DNA of 64,000 bases from Mycolicibacter nonchromogenicus (GCF_002101775.1 NZ_LQPI01000050.1:1-64000); one strand, 5' to 3'; shown: positions 9,101-18,943, counted from the stretch's first letter. Numbers and translations: made by a program. The notes: a model not told the origin generated them from the letters alone.

Positions 9101-9898
9101 ATGGCCCGACCCGTCCGCATCGCGGTGCAATTGCAGCCCCAACACGCAGCGCACTACAGCGCCATCCGCGAAGCGGTGCGGCGTTGCGAGGACATCGGTG
9201 TCGACATCGCCTTCAACTGGGACCATTTCTTCCCGCTCTACGGCGACCGCGACGGACCGCACTTCGAGTGCTGGACCATGCTGGCCGCCTGGGCCGAGCA
9301 GACCTCGCGCATCCAGATCGGTGCGCTGGTGTCGTGCAACTCCTATCGCAACCCGGAGTTGCTGGCCGACATGGCGCGCACGGTCGACCACATCGGCGGC
9401 GGCCGGCTGATTCTGGGCATCGGATCAGGCTGGAAGCACCGGGACTACCGGGAGTACGGCTACGAGTTCGGTACCGCGGGCAGCCGGCTCGACGACTTGG
9501 CCGCTGCCCTGCCCCGGATCAAAAGCCGTCTGGCCCAGCTGAATCCGCCGCCCACCCGGGATATCCCGATCTTGATCGGGGGTGGCGGCGAGCGCAAGAC
9601 GCTGCGCCTGGTCGCCGAGCACGCCGACATGTGGCACAGCTTCGCCGACGCCGACAGCTATCCGCACAAGGCCGCCGTGCTGGCCGAGCACTGCGCCGCG
9701 GTCGGGCGAGACCCGGCCGCCATCGAGCACTCGGCGGCGGTCGGCGGTGAAACCGGTCGGTCCCCCATCAGCGACGTGCTGGCCGAGGCCGACACCTTGA
9801 CCGGACTCGGGGTGAGCCTGCTGACCGTCGGCAGCAGCGGCCCCGACTACGACCTGTCCGTCGCCGAGGCACTCTGCCGATGGCGCGACCAGCGATAA
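9101..9898 (+). CDS. LLM-class F420-dependent oxidoreductase (Rv0044c family)
   Basis: 265 aa TIM-barrel protein of the luciferase-like monooxygenase superfamily; the mycobacterial branch usually uses coenzyme F420. Visible family features: NWDHFFPLYGDRDGPHFECW after the first strand, ARTVDHIGGGRLILGIGSGW, and PILIGGGGERKTLRLVAEHADMW. The substrate cannot be read from the sequence. Its last 19 nt overlap the start of the fused ABC importer gene, which suggests translational coupling; in M. tuberculosis a GntR-type regulator gene (Rv0043c) is expected here instead. Confidence 0.88.
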   Translation: MARPVRIAVQLQPQHAAHYSAIREAVRRCEDIGVDIAFNWDHFFPLYGDRDGPHFECWTMLAAWAEQTSRIQIGALVSCNSYRNPELLADMARTVDHIGGGRLILGIGSGWKHRDYREYGYEFGTAGSRLDDLAAALPRIKSRLAQLNPPPTRDIPILIGGGGERKTLRLVAEHADMWHSFADADSYPHKAAVLAEHCAAVGRDPAAIEHSAAVGGETGRSPISDVLAEADTLTGLGVSLLTVGSSGPDYDLSVAEALCRWRDQR

Positions 9899-11658
9899 GG
9901 CTCGCGGGGTTCATCGCCACCTGCATGATCGTGGGCGGTCTGGCGACAGTTCCGTCCGCCGGCGCCGCCCCGGACCTGTGCACCCCGCCCGGGGAGGAGG
10001 CCGCTGTCACGTTGCCGGTCAAACTGGCCAACGCCAAGCGGCCACGCGAGGACAAATACACCACGGCCGACGTCGAACCCCTGAGTTCGATCGACGTGAC
10101 CAAACTGGGGCTGGGCACCCCCGGGGTGCTGACGGTCGGCACGCTGACCGAAAGCCCCCCGACCAACTGCATCACCGCCCACGGCCGATACAGCGGATTC
10201 GACAATGAGCTGCTGCGGGCCATCGCGGCGAAACTGGGTCTGCGGGTGCACTTCGTGGGCACCGACTTCTTCGGCCTGCTGGCCCAGGTGGAGTCCGGAC
10301 GTTTCGACGTCGGGTCGGCGTCGATCAACGCCACCGACGAGCGCCGCCGCACCGTCGGCTTCACCAACGGCTACGACTTCGGCTACATGGCGCTGGTGGT
10401 CCCGGCCGGATCGGAGATCACCGATTTCGATGGGCTGACTGCCGGCCAACGCATCGCCGTGGTGCAGGGCACCGTCGAAGACGCCTACGCCGTCGACGCT
10501 CTCGAAGCCGAACCGGTGCGATTCCCCGACTCGGTCACGCTGTACGCCAGCCTGAAGAGCCGCCAGGTCGACGCCTGGGTGGCGCCGTCGCTGACCGCGC
10601 TGAACCTGCTGAGACCCGGTGACCCGGCGAACATCGTCGGCTACACATTCAGCCCCGCCGGGTACGAGGCGTACGCGGTGGCCAAGAAAAATCAGGCGCT
10701 GATCTCCGCGCTGAACTCCGGCCTGGACGCCGTCATCGAGGACGGCACCTGGCCACAGCTGTTCACCGACTGGGTGCCGCGGCCGTTGCCGCCGGACTGG
10801 CGGCCGGGGTCCAAGTCGGCGGCCACCCCGCATCTGCCGGATTTCGCGGCGATCGCGGCCCGCAATCACCGGTCCGATTCGCAGCCCTACACACCCAAAT
10901 CGACACTGGCGCAGCTCCGCGACTCCTTCTTCGACTGGGAGTTGTACCGGCGCGCCCTGCCCGACCTGCTCAAGACCGGCCTGCCCAACACGCTGCTGCT
11001 GACGGTGAGCGGGGGCGCCATCGGCCTGGTGGCCGGGCTGGGTCTTGCCGTGGCCGGAATCTCACGCTCCCGATGGCTGCGGTGGCCGGCCCGGATCTAC
11101 ACCGACATCTTCCGGGGATTACCCGAGGTGCTGATCATCCTGCTCATCGGTCTGGCGGTCGGGCCGCTGGTGAGCGGGCTGACGCACAACAATCCCTACC
11201 CGCTGGGAATCGCGGCCCTGGGACTGACCGCCGCGGCCTACATCGGGGAGATCCTGCGCTCGGGCATCCAGAGCGTGGAGGCCGGCCAACTGGAGGCCTC
11301 GCGGGCACTCGGCTTCGGCTACCCGGCGGCGATGCGACTGGTGGTGATACCGCAGGGCATCCGGCGGGTGCTGCCGGCGCTGGTCAACCAGTTCATCGCG
11401 CTGCTCAAAGCGTCGGCGCTGCTGTACTTCCTCGGCCTGGTCGCCGGTCAGCGGGAACTGTTCCAGGTGGGCCGCGACTTCAACGCTCAGACCGGCAGCC
11501 TCTCCCCCCTGGTGGCCGCCGGCATCCTCTACCTGGCACTGACCATCCCCCTGACCCACCTGGTCAACGTCGTCGATCAACGACTCCGGCGCGGCCGGCC
11601 CCCCGAAGCCGACGACGTAGAGCTCAGCCCGACGATCTCCAGCCAGGAGATGACGTGA
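9880..11658 (+). CDS. Fused substrate-binding protein and permease of a polar amino-acid ABC importer
   Basis: 592 aa. A signal sequence (residues 1-30, ending SAGAAPD) is followed by a periplasmic-binding-protein-3 domain at about 70-310 (FDNELLRAIAAKLG, DVGSASINATDERRRT, VVQGTVEDAYAVD). A HisM/GlnP-type permease domain follows at about 350-575, with the coupling loop EAGQLEASRALGFGYPAAM and ending near LVNVVDQRLRRG. Such single-chain receptor-permeases are known for glutamine/glutamate uptake systems, so one chain likely delivers and translocates the amino acid. No lipobox cysteine is seen. The ATPase gene starts in the GTGA that holds this stop. Substrate specificity is inferred from family only. 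Confidence 0.88.
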   Translation: MARPAIRLAGFIATCMIVGGLATVPSAGAAPDLCTPPGEEAAVTLPVKLANAKRPREDKYTTADVEPLSSIDVTKLGLGTPGVLTVGTLTESPPTNCITAHGRYSGFDNELLRAIAAKLGLRVHFVGTDFFGLLAQVESGRFDVGSASINATDERRRTVGFTNGYDFGYMALVVPAGSEITDFDGLTAGQRIAVVQGTVEDAYAVDALEAEPVRFPDSVTLYASLKSRQVDAWVAPSLTALNLLRPGDPANIVGYTFSPAGYEAYAVAKKNQALISALNSGLDAVIEDGTWPQLFTDWVPRPLPPDWRPGSKSAATPHLPDFAAIAARNHRSDSQPYTPKSTLAQLRDSFFDWELYRRALPDLLKTGLPNTLLLTVSGGAIGLVAGLGLAVAGISRSRWLRWPARIYTDIFRGLPEVLIILLIGLAVGPLVSGLTHNNPYPLGIAALGLTAAAYIGEILRSGIQSVEAGQLEASRALGFGYPAAMRLVVIPQGIRRVLPALVNQFIALLKASALLYFLGLVAGQRELFQVGRDFNAQTGSLSPLVAAGILYLALTIPLTHLVNVVDQRLRRGRPPEADDVELSPTISSQEMT

Positions 11659-12401
11659 CGACGCCCGTGGTCCGCGAACCGGTGTCGCTGGCGGCCAAAG
11701 GGATTGAGCTGTCCTTCGGCAAGCATCAGGTGTTGCGGGGAGTCGACCTCGACGTGCCGGCGGGCGCCACCGCCGCGGTGATCGGCCCCTCCGGATCGGG
11801 TAAGTCGACGATGCTGCGCACCTTGAACCGGCTGCACGAACCCGACGCCGGCGACGTCCTGTTAGGCGGCCGTTCGGTGCTGGCCGACGACCCCGACGAG
11901 CTGCGCCAGCGGATCGGGATGGTGTTTCAGCATTTCAATCTCTTCCCGCACCGCAGCGTGCTGGACAACATCACCCTGGCTCCGCGCAAGCTGCGCGGGA
12001 TGTCCGCCGACGCCGCGCACGAGCTCGCGATGAGCCTGCTGGACCGAGTCGGGCTGAAGAACAAGGCCACCTCCCGCCCGTCGGCGCTCTCCGGCGGCCA
12101 GCAGCAGCGGGTGGCCATCGCCCGGGCCCTGGCGATGCAACCGCAGGTGATGCTCTTCGACGAAGCCACCTCGGCGCTGGACCCGGAGTTGGTCAAGGGG
12201 ATCTTGGCGTTGATCGCCGAACTCGGCGCCGACGGCATGACCATGGTGGTGGTCACCCACGAGATGGGCTTCGCCCGGTCGGCGTCGGACACGGTGGTCT
12301 TCATGGACCGGGGCAAGGTCGTGGAGTGCGGCCCGCCCGACCAGATCTTCGACAACGCCGAGACGCAGCGGCTGCAGAAATTTCTGTCCCAGGTGTTGTG
12401 A
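11655..12401 (+). CDS. Polar amino-acid ABC transporter ATP-binding protein (GlnQ type)
   Basis: 248 aa ATPase with every ABC motif: Walker A GPSGSGKST, Q-loop FQHFNLFPH, signature LSGGQQQRVAIARAL, Walker B VMLFDEATSALD and switch His in VVTHEMG. It belongs to the GlnQ/HisP subfamily. It should dimerise on the cytoplasmic face of the fused receptor-permease encoded just upstream, with which it shares a 4-nt GTGA overlap. The GTG start is set by that overlap. Together the two genes are a complete importer. Confidence 0.93.
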   Translation: MTTPVVREPVSLAAKGIELSFGKHQVLRGVDLDVPAGATAAVIGPSGSGKSTMLRTLNRLHEPDAGDVLLGGRSVLADDPDELRQRIGMVFQHFNLFPHRSVLDNITLAPRKLRGMSADAAHELAMSLLDRVGLKNKATSRPSALSGGQQQRVAIARALAMQPQVMLFDEATSALDPELVKGILALIAELGADGMTMVVVTHEMGFARSASDTVVFMDRGKVVECGPPDQIFDNAETQRLQKFLSQVL

Positions 12402-12444
12402 CAGCAACCTCTACGAGTTGTCAACCCGCTTTGAGGTCACCGGT

Positions 12445-12450
12445 TAGACT
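12445..12450 (+). promoter_or_regulatory. -10 element for the MarR gene
   Basis: TAGACT with 8 nt before the ATG at 12459; suggests a leaderless MarR-SDR transcript starting after the ABC genes. Confidence 0.4.
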
Positions 12451-12458
12451 GGCGAATT

Positions 12459-12971
12459 ATGACGGAGAGCAAAGCCGCTACGCCGCAGGTGACGGCGATC
12501 GCAGAAGGCTTGCACCGTTCGCTGTCCAAGCTGTTCTCGATACTGCGGCGCGGTGACATCAGCCGAGGGACCCCGACTGGCGAACTCACCTTGGCCCAGC
12601 TGTCGATCCTGATCACACTGCTGGACCGGGGCCCCATCCGGATGACCGAATTGGCCGCCCATGAGCGGGTCCGCACCCCCACCACCACGGTGGCGATCCG
12701 CCGCCTGGAGAAGATCGGCCTGGTCAAGCGCACCCGCGACCCGTCTGATCTGCGGGCGGTGCTGGTCGACATCACGCCCGAGGGCCTGGCGAGCCACCGC
12801 GAGTCGCTGGCAAACCGGCACGCGGCGCTGGCGGCGATGCTGAACAAGCTCACCCAGGAAGAACTCGACACCCTGACCCGCGCACTTGAGCCCCTGGAGC
12901 GCCTGGCCACCTGCGATGGCGTCGGACCGGCAGCCGCCGACGATGCGGACTGCCCGCTGGACTGCGGTTGA
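12459..12971 (+). CDS. MarR-family transcriptional regulator (Rv0042c family)
   Basis: 170 aa winged-helix regulator. The helix-turn-helix and wing are visible in IRMTELAAHERVRTPTTTVAIRRLEKIGLVKR followed by DPSDLRAVLVDITPEG, the typical MarR beta-wing with the D-x-R motif. N- and C-terminal helices would form the dimer. The C-terminal tail has three cysteines (ATCDGV, DADCPLDCG); whether they sense redox state is unknown. It is fused by a 1-nt TGATG overlap to an SDR gene, a likely target or partner. Confidence 0.87.
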   Translation: MTESKAATPQVTAIAEGLHRSLSKLFSILRRGDISRGTPTGELTLAQLSILITLLDRGPIRMTELAAHERVRTPTTTVAIRRLEKIGLVKRTRDPSDLRAVLVDITPEGLASHRESLANRHAALAAMLNKLTQEELDTLTRALEPLERLATCDGVGPAAADDADCPLDCG

Positions 12972-13636
12972 TGCCGACTGCTCTGATCACCGGCGCCAGT
13001 GGTGGAATCGGTTCGGCGATAGCGGCGGCGCTGGCACCCACCCACACCCTGTTGCTGGCCGGCCGGTCGTCCGCGCGTCTGGACGCGGTCGCCGAGCGGC
13101 TCGGCGCCACCACTTGGCCGCTGGACCTCACCGACATCGACGAGATCGAGGCGGCCACCGAGATAGTCGACGAGCTCGACGTGTTGGTGCACAACGCCGG
13201 GGTGATGCTGCCCGGGGCGGCCGGCGAGTCCTCCGTCGAGGAGTGGCGGGCCACCTTCGAGGTGAACGTGTTCGGCGCGGTGGCGCTGACGGGCGCGCTG
13301 CTGCCCGCCTTGCGGGCCGCCGGTGGCCACGTGATCTTCATCAACTCCGGTGCCGGACAACGAGTTTCCGCGGGAATGGCGTCGTACTCGGCGAGCAAGT
13401 TCGCGCTGCGGGCGTTCGCGGACTCCCTGCGGGCCGATGAACCCGCCCTGCGGGTCACCACGGTCTACCCGGGCCGGGTCGACACCGACATGCAGCACGA
13501 CCTGGTCGCCTACGAGGGCGGCGAATACGACCCCGCCCGCTTCCTGCGTCCCGACACCGTCGCGGAGGTGGTGGCCCACGCGATACACACACCCGCCGAG
13601 GCGCAGCTGCAGGAAGTGGTGATCCGGCCGCGCTGA
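12971..13636 (+). CDS. Short-chain dehydrogenase/reductase
   Basis: 221 aa, short for the family. Cofactor loop TGASGGIG is at residues 7-14, the NAG motif is in VHNAGVM, and the catalytic Ser-Tyr-Lys run is in the INSGAGQ and YSASK segments. The basic residues after the second strand (AGRSSARLD) favour NADP(H). The substrate is unknown. The ATG overlaps the MarR stop by 1 nt, so the two are translated together. The gene converges with the nucleotidyl cyclase gene, whose stop lies 1 nt beyond. Confidence 0.88.
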   Translation: MPTALITGASGGIGSAIAAALAPTHTLLLAGRSSARLDAVAERLGATTWPLDLTDIDEIEAATEIVDELDVLVHNAGVMLPGAAGESSVEEWRATFEVNVFGAVALTGALLPALRAAGGHVIFINSGAGQRVSAGMASYSASKFALRAFADSLRADEPALRVTTVYPGRVDTDMQHDLVAYEGGEYDPARFLRPDTVAEVVAHAIHTPAEAQLQEVVIRPR

Positions 13637-13637
13637 G

Positions 13638-14678
13638 CTACGGCGTTTCCAGCCGCCGCACCCGGAACAGTCGGGTCTGGCCCTCCACACCCTTGAGTGC
13701 GCGGGTGCCGACGAACGACCAGGCGTAGCCCGGTGCATCCCCGACGCCCGCGCGGGCAGCACCCTCCACCATGACCTCGCCGGGTTCGGCGACGCTGGTG
13801 ACCCGGCTCGCGACGTTTACCGGGCTGCCGAACCAATCTCGGGCTCTGCTCACCGCCCACCCCGACGCGATCCCGGCGCGCAGCTGCGGCAGGGCGCGGT
13901 CGTCGGCAGCTCTGTCGAGCAACTGCAGGGTCGCGTCGAGCAGCTTCGACGCATCCGCCGACACCAGCATCACCGCGTCGCCGATCGTCTTGACCAGCCG
14001 CACCGGCGGATTGACCACCTCGTTCGCCAGATCGGCCAGGCGCTCAACGAGTCCCACCAGTTCTTCGGGCGGCACCGCCTCACCCAGCGGGGTGAACCCC
14101 ACCATGTCGGCGAAGGCCACCGCGAGCTGCCGTGCCCCGGGCAGCGCCACCCCGGCCGCCCGCTCCCTGGCGTTGACCTGCTCGCCCTCCAGGACCCGCC
14201 GCAGCTGGACAAACAAGATGTCGCGAATCATGCTTCCCAACAGTGGGATAACGGCTCGTACCATCTCCTCGTGGGCTTTGGCGACCTCGAGCTCGGTGAG
14301 GCCCGGACGCATGATCGCCGAAATGGTGCTGTAGCGAAACGCTGGTACCGCCCGCGAGATGCCCTCGGAGAGCCGGCGGATCATCAGCAGTACCTGGCCC
14401 GGATCCAGGCCGGCCGCAACGAGTTGCTGCAGTCGCACGGCGGCATCGCCGTCGGCCCGCAACAGCAGTGGGGCATCGGGATCGTCCAGCCGCGGCAGTC
14501 CCAGCGCATTTTCGATGCCTTGCAGCAGAGCCAGATCGATGCCGTGGGCGGCACTGAGTTCGCGTTCGGACACGTATTTGCCGTCGTTGCCCAGTTCGCG
14601 GTGCGCCGGCATCAGCATCGGCGCCACCTCGGCCCGAATCTGATCCAGTCCGAAGCCCTGCTCAAGCAGCCAGGCCAC
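13638..14678 (-). CDS. Class III adenylate/guanylate cyclase, Rv1264-like; N-terminus probably frameshifted
   Basis: Would make cAMP. 346 aa in the intact frame: an N-terminal helical regulatory domain (residues 1-175, including YVSERELSAAHGIDLALLQGI), then a class III catalytic domain (about 185-340). The catalytic part holds the metal-binding VAFADMVGFT, VKTIGDAVM, and the FGSPVNVASRV segment. The layout matches Rv1264, a pH-regulated mycobacterial cyclase. The frame begins at a GTG inside a conserved helix. The expected first 32 residues lie in two frames: an ATG at 14773 (opening MGAEDGAFYETLTELG, GAGAGGG ribosome site) joins this frame only if one G is added to a four-base run at 14726-14729. 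As written, the product would start late or not at all. Confidence 0.8.
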   Translation of the reverse strand: MAWLLEQGFGLDQIRAEVAPMLMPAHRELGNDGKYVSERELSAAHGIDLALLQGIENALGLPRLDDPDAPLLLRADGDAAVRLQQLVAAGLDPGQVLLMIRRLSEGISRAVPAFRYSTISAIMRPGLTELEVAKAHEEMVRAVIPLLGSMIRDILFVQLRRVLEGEQVNARERAAGVALPGARQLAVAFADMVGFTPLGEAVPPEELVGLVERLADLANEVVNPPVRLVKTIGDAVMLVSADASKLLDATLQLLDRAADDRALPQLRAGIASGWAVSRARDWFGSPVNVASRVTSVAEPGEVMVEGAARAGVGDAPGYAWSFVGTRALKGVEGQTRLFRVRRLETP

Positions 14679-14725
14679 CAGCTCGGCGCGCTCCTCCCGG
14701 GCGCTGGCGTCAAGGTCGTCGAAGA

Positions 14726-14729
14726 CCCC
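14726..14729 (-). other. Candidate 1-nt deletion (frameshift) in the cyclase gene
   Basis: Adding one G to the GGGG run on the minus strand converts the frame opening at ATG 14773 into one continuous reading, ...LTELG-VFDDLDASAREERAELV, which matches the DDL...ARAER segment at the same place in Rv1264-type cyclases. It could be a real mutation, slipped-strand phase variation or a sequencing error. Confidence 0.55.
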
Positions 14730-14862
14730 AGTTCCGTCAGCGTCTCGTAGAAGGCCCCGTCCTCCGCCCCCATGCAGTCGCCCTCTCAGGCCGACTTCAT
14801 GCTGCGAATAGCGCTGCGAACCAAGGCTTTGCGCAGCGCTGATGAGGGTTCCCGGGTGGCGG

Positions 14863-17736
14863 TCACACCACCAGATTCACCAATCGGCCGGGCACCACGA
14901 TCACCTTCTTCGGGGTGGCACCGGACAGGAACGCCTGAACCTTCTCATCGGCCAGGGCAGCCGCCTTGATCGCGTCGCCGTCGGCATCGGCGGCCACCGT
15001 GACCAGTCCGCGCTTCTTCCCGTTGACCTGGACCGGGTATTCGACGGTGTCGGTCACCAGGTACGCCGGGTCGGCCACCGGGAAGGGACCGTGGGCCAGC
15101 GAAGACTCGTGGCCCAGGCGCCGCCACAGTTCCTCCGCGAGGTGCGGGGCCAGCGGTGCCAGCAGCAGCGCCAACGGTTCGACGGCCGAACGCGGAACCC
15201 CGTCGCGATGCTCCTTGGTCAGATGATTGGTGTACTCGATCAGCTTGGCAGCTGCGGTGTTGTTGCGCAGCGCCGCATAATCTTCCGACACCCCCACGAT
15301 GGTGCGGTGCAGCAGGCGCAGGGTCTCGGTGTCCGGCTCGCCGTCGAGCACCCGGGTCTGGCCGGTCTCCTCGTCGACAACCAGCCGCCAAACCCGTTGC
15401 AGGAAACGGTGTGCGCCGACGACGTCCTTGGTGGCCCACGGCCGCGACATGTCCAGCGGCCCCATCGACATCTCGTAGACCCGCAGGGTGTCGGCGCCGT
15501 AGGTGTCGCAGATCTCGTCGGGAGACACCGAGTTCTTCAGGCTCTTACCCATTTTGCCGTACTCGGCGAAGACTTCGGTGTCACCGTCGGCGCCCGGAAG
15601 GTAGAACTTTCCGTCGCGTTCCACGACATCGGCAGCCGGCACATAAGACCCGCGGGAGTCGGTGTAGGCGGCGGCCTGGATGTAGCCCTGATTGACCAGG
15701 CGGCGGTAGGGCTCGCGCGAGCTGACGTGCCCCAGGTCGTAGAGCACCTTGTGCCAGAAGCGGCAGTACAGCAGGTGGAGCACCGCATGCTCGGCGCCGC
15801 CGACGTAGAGGTCCACGCCGCCGGGATCGTCGGGCCCGTGCTCGGCCGGCCGCGGCCCCATCCAGTAGGCCTCGTTCTCCGGCGCACAGAATCGCTCGGT
15901 GTTGTGCGGGTCGGTGTAACGCAGCTCGTACCAGGAGCTTCCGGCCCACTGCGGCATCACATTGGTGTCGCGGGTGTAGGTCTGCAGGCCGTCGCCCAGG
16001 TCCAGCTCGACATGCACCCATTCGGTCGCCTTGGCCAGCGGGGGTGAGGGTTCGCTGGAGGCGTCGTCGGGGTCGAACAGCACCGGCGAGTAGTCGGCGA
16101 CGTCGGGCAGCTCGACCGGCAGTGCCGCGGAGTCCAGCGGGTGCGCACGGCCGTCGGCGTCGAAGACGATCGGAAACGGCTCACCCCAGTACCGCTGCCG
16201 GGCGAAGAGCCAGTCCCGCAGTTTGTATTCGATGCGCGCCCAGCCGCGGCCCTGGTCCTCCAGCTGTTGCGTCATGGCCTTCTTGGCCTCCCCGACCGAC
16301 ATGCCGTCCAGCGGGCCGGAGTTGACCAGGGTGCCGTCCCCGGCGTAGGCGGCTTCCGAGATATCGCCGCCGGCAATGACTTCGATCACCGGGAGGCCGA
16401 ACTCAGCGGCGAACTCCCAGTCGCGCTGATCATGCCCGGGAACCGCCATGATGGCGCCGGTGCCGTACCCGGCCAGCACGTAGTCGGCGATGAATATCGG
16501 CACCTGCTTGCCGTTGGCGGGGTTGGTGGCATAACTGCCCAGGAACACACCGGTTTTGGTCTTGTTCTCCTGGCGCTCCAGATCGGACTTCGCCGCGATC
16601 GCCTTGCGGTAGTCGGCCACCGCCGCTGCCGGCGTGGCGGCTCCGAAGGTCCAGCGTTGATCCACCTCGTCCGGCCACGCGTCGACGGTGAGCCGGTCGA
16701 CCAGCTCATGCTCCGGGGCCAGCACCAGGTAGGTGGCGCCGAAGAGCGTGTCCGGGCGCGTGGTGAACACCTCGATGTCCACCGCTGCACCGTCGGTGGT
16801 GGCCGCACCGAACAACGCCGCCGCACCGGTGGAGCGCCCGATCCAGTTGCGCTGCATGGTCTTGACCTTTTCCGGCCAATCCAGCGGGTCGAGATCGTCG
16901 AGCAGCCGGTCGGAGTACGCGGTGATCCGCATCATCCACTGCCGCAACCGCTTCCGGAACACCGGGAAATTGCCTCGGTCGCTTCGGCCGTCCGCGGTGA
17001 CCTCTTCGTTGGCCAGCACGGTGCCCAGGCCCGGGCACCAGTTGACCATCGAGTCCGACCGGTAGACCAGCCGGTAGCCGTCGATGACGTCGGCGCGCTC
17101 ACCTGCCGACAGCTGCGCCCAGTCCCGGCCGTCGTCGAGGGTGCGTGCCCCGGAGTCGAATTCGGCGATCAGCTCCGCGATGGGGCGCGCCTTGTTGGCG
17201 TCTGTGTCGAACCAGGCGTTGTAGATCTGCAGGAAGATCCATTGCGTCCACTTGTAGAAGTCGACATCGGTGGTGGAGAAGCTGCGCCGGTTGTCGTGAC
17301 CGAGGCCGAGGCGGCGAAGTTGCCGGCGGAAGTTCTCGACGTTGGCCTCGGTACGGATGCGCGGGTGCGTGCCGGTCTGTATCGCGTATTGCTCGGCGGG
17401 CAGGCCGAACGCGTCGAAGCCCAGGGCGTGCAGCACGTTGTGCCCGGTCATCCGGAAGTAGCGGGCGTAGACGTCGGTGGCGATGTAGCCCAGCGGGTGG
17501 CCGACGTGCAGACCGTCCCCCGACGGGTAGGGAAACATGTCCTGGACGAACATCTTGTCGGCGGGCACCGGCGAACCGTCGGCCGGTGCGAGCGAACCGA
17601 CCGGGTTGGCGACGTTGAAGGTGCCCGCCTGCTCCCAGTGCTGCTGCCAGGTCTCTTCGATACGCCCGGCCAGCGCCGCGTTGTAGCGGTACCGGGGCGC
17701 CTGGTCGCTGGTCTGGGTGGTTGGGGCTTCGTTCAC
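14863..17736 (-). CDS. leuS: Leucyl-tRNA synthetase
   Basis: Charges tRNA-Leu with leucine. About 957 aa, typical of bacterial LeuRS. Class I signature HIGH appears as HVGHPLGY near residue 80; the KMSKS loop appears as KMGKSLKNS. The editing domain sits between them ([29 protein letters not shown]), followed by the anticodon-binding and C-terminal domains. The GTG at 17736 (reading VNEAPTT) is preferred to the longer frame to 17778, because a TACCCT -10 element ends 6 nt upstream. It is transcribed divergently from the MTC28-like gene. The gene is complete. Confidence 0.96.
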   Translation of the reverse strand: MNEAPTTQTSDQAPRYRYNAALAGRIEETWQQHWEQAGTFNVANPVGSLAPADGSPVPADKMFVQDMFPYPSGDGLHVGHPLGYIATDVYARYFRMTGHNVLHALGFDAFGLPAEQYAIQTGTHPRIRTEANVENFRRQLRRLGLGHDNRRSFSTTDVDFYKWTQWIFLQIYNAWFDTDANKARPIAELIAEFDSGARTLDDGRDWAQLSAGERADVIDGYRLVYRSDSMVNWCPGLGTVLANEEVTADGRSDRGNFPVFRKRLRQWMMRITAYSDRLLDDLDPLDWPEKVKTMQRNWIGRSTGAAALFGAATTDGAAVDIEVFTTRPDTLFGATYLVLAPEHELVDRLTVDAWPDEVDQRWTFGAATPAAAVADYRKAIAAKSDLERQENKTKTGVFLGSYATNPANGKQVPIFIADYVLAGYGTGAIMAVPGHDQRDWEFAAEFGLPVIEVIAGGDISEAAYAGDGTLVNSGPLDGMSVGEAKKAMTQQLEDQGRGWARIEYKLRDWLFARQRYWGEPFPIVFDADGRAHPLDSAALPVELPDVADYSPVLFDPDDASSEPSPPLAKATEWVHVELDLGDGLQTYTRDTNVMPQWAGSSWYELRYTDPHNTERFCAPENEAYWMGPRPAEHGPDDPGGVDLYVGGAEHAVLHLLYCRFWHKVLYDLGHVSSREPYRRLVNQGYIQAAAYTDSRGSYVPAADVVERDGKFYLPGADGDTEVFAEYGKMGKSLKNSVSPDEICDTYGADTLRVYEMSMGPLDMSRPWATKDVVGAHRFLQRVWRLVVDEETGQTRVLDGEPDTETLRLLHRTIVGVSEDYAALRNNTAAAKLIEYTNHLTKEHRDGVPRSAVEPLALLLAPLAPHLAEELWRRLGHESSLAHGPFPVADPAYLVTDTVEYPVQVNGKKRGLVTVAADADGDAIKAAALADEKVQAFLSGATPKKVIVVPGRLVNLVV

Positions 17737-17742
17737 CTCAAC

Positions 17743-17748
17743 AGGGTA
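17743..17748 (-). promoter_or_regulatory. -10 element for leuS (leaderless)
   Basis: TACCCT on the minus strand with 6 nt before the GTG at 17736; supports the shorter LeuRS start. Confidence 0.45.
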
Positions 17749-17920
17749 AACGGCGGCGATTTCCGGTCGAATCGCCACAGCTTGGTATCAGTTGGATTGC
17801 GACCCGGTGAGGGGTTCGTTCCAGCTCGGTTGCAGCCCTGGTGACGCTGCCTGCGCCTGGCTACCGTCATTTCACGGCCAGGGCATCGCTGCCCAGCCCG
17901 CCCCCGGAAGGACCCTGGAG

Positions 17921-18925
17921 ATGACGAACACCGCGCACCGTCTGCGACTCCTCTTCGGCTGCGCCGCCGTCGCGGCGGCGGGCCTGGCCGGCATCCCCGC
18001 CGCGGGGGCCGATCCGCTGGTCCCGACACAGCCGAACCCCTACGGCCCCGCCGCCCAGCCGGCAGCGGTACCGGTGACCGGACCGCTGGTGTCGGCGCCG
18101 CGTCCGGCGGCTCCGATGCCCGTGCTCCCCGCGCCCGCGGGCATACCGGCCGCCCCGGTTGCCGTGCCGCCGAGCGGTCTCGTGCCCGCGACCTCCGGGA
18201 CCCTGCGCGACTACTTCGCGGCCAACAAGGTGCAGCTGGAACCGCAGCAGCCCGCGGGGTTCGAGGCGCTGAACATCACCCTGCCGATGCCGGCGGGCTG
18301 GTCGCACGTGCCCGACCCCAATGTTCCCGACGCGTTCGCTGTGATCGCCGACCGGCGCGGCGGGTCGCTCTACACGCCCAACGCCCAGGTCGTGGTCTAC
18401 AAGCTGAACGGGCAGTTCGACCCGAAAGAGGCGATCACGCACGGGTTCGTCGACAGCCAGACGCTGATGGCCTGGCAGACCACCAACGCCTCGCTGGAGG
18501 ACTTCAACGGGTTCCCGTCCTCGATCATCGAGGGGACCTACCGCGACGGCGACATGACACTGAACACGTCGCGACGTCACGTGATCGTGCCGACAGACGA
18601 CGCCGCCTACCTGGTGTCACTGACCGTGACCACCGGCGCCGGTCGGGCGATCGGCATCGCCCCGGTGACCGACGGGATCATCAGCGGATTCCGGGTCGAG
18701 CGTCCGGGCACCAACCCGCCGCCGCCGGTGCCCAGCGGTCCGGTGCAGTCCGGCACGGTGCGCCACCAGGTGGGCACCGCGCCGCCACCGCTGGATGTCC
18801 CGCGTCCCCCGGTGGAGTCCGGCACCGTCCGCCACCAGGTGGGCACCGCACCGGCGCCGCTGGCTCCCCCGCGTCCTCCGGTGGAGTCCGGCATCATCCG
18901 CCACCAGGTGGGCACCACGGGCTGA
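17921..18925 (+). CDS. Secreted proline-rich MTC28/LpqN-family protein
   Basis: 334 aa. A signal peptide (residues 1-31, cleaved near AAGADP) is followed by a Pro/Ala-rich stretch, then a globular LpqN/MTC28-type domain at about 95-265 ([14 protein letters not shown] through [11 protein letters not shown]). The C-terminus has three 23-residue repeats built on [11 protein letters not shown]. It matches secreted Rv0040c (Mtc28) in position beside leuS and in build. LpqN-type domains bind envelope-assembly partners in other mycobacterial proteins; the role here is unknown. The ATG follows GGAAGGACCCTGGAG. Confidence 0.88.
   Translation: MTNTAHRLRLLFGCAAVAAAGLAGIPAAGADPLVPTQPNPYGPAAQPAAVPVTGPLVSAPRPAAPMPVLPAPAGIPAAPVAVPPSGLVPATSGTLRDYFAANKVQLEPQQPAGFEALNITLPMPAGWSHVPDPNVPDAFAVIADRRGGSLYTPNAQVVVYKLNGQFDPKEAITHGFVDSQTLMAWQTTNASLEDFNGFPSSIIEGTYRDGDMTLNTSRRHVIVPTDDAAYLVSLTVTTGAGRAIGIAPVTDGIISGFRVERPGTNPPPPVPSGPVQSGTVRHQVGTAPPPLDVPRPPVESGTVRHQVGTAPAPLAPPRPPVESGIIRHQVGTTG
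18746..18916 (+). repeat. Three copies of a 69-bp in-frame tandem repeat
   Basis: Cores at 18746-18778, 18815-18847 and 18884-18916, period 69 bp (23 codons), encode three SG(T/I)(V/I)RHQVGT units at the C-terminus of the MTC28-like protein. The cores are nearly identical, indicating recent duplication or homogenisation. Confidence 0.9.
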
Positions 18926-18937
18926 TCGGCCGGCTCG

Positions 18938-18943
18938 TATTGT
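18938..18943 (+). promoter_or_regulatory. -10 element for the small membrane protein gene
   Basis: TATTGT with 6 nt before the ATG at 18950; predicts a leaderless transcript. Confidence 0.4.

Noticed and set aside
11655..12401. Drug efflux role for the ABC genes
   Set aside because: The ATPase is of the GlnQ/HisP import type and its partner has a solute-binding domain.
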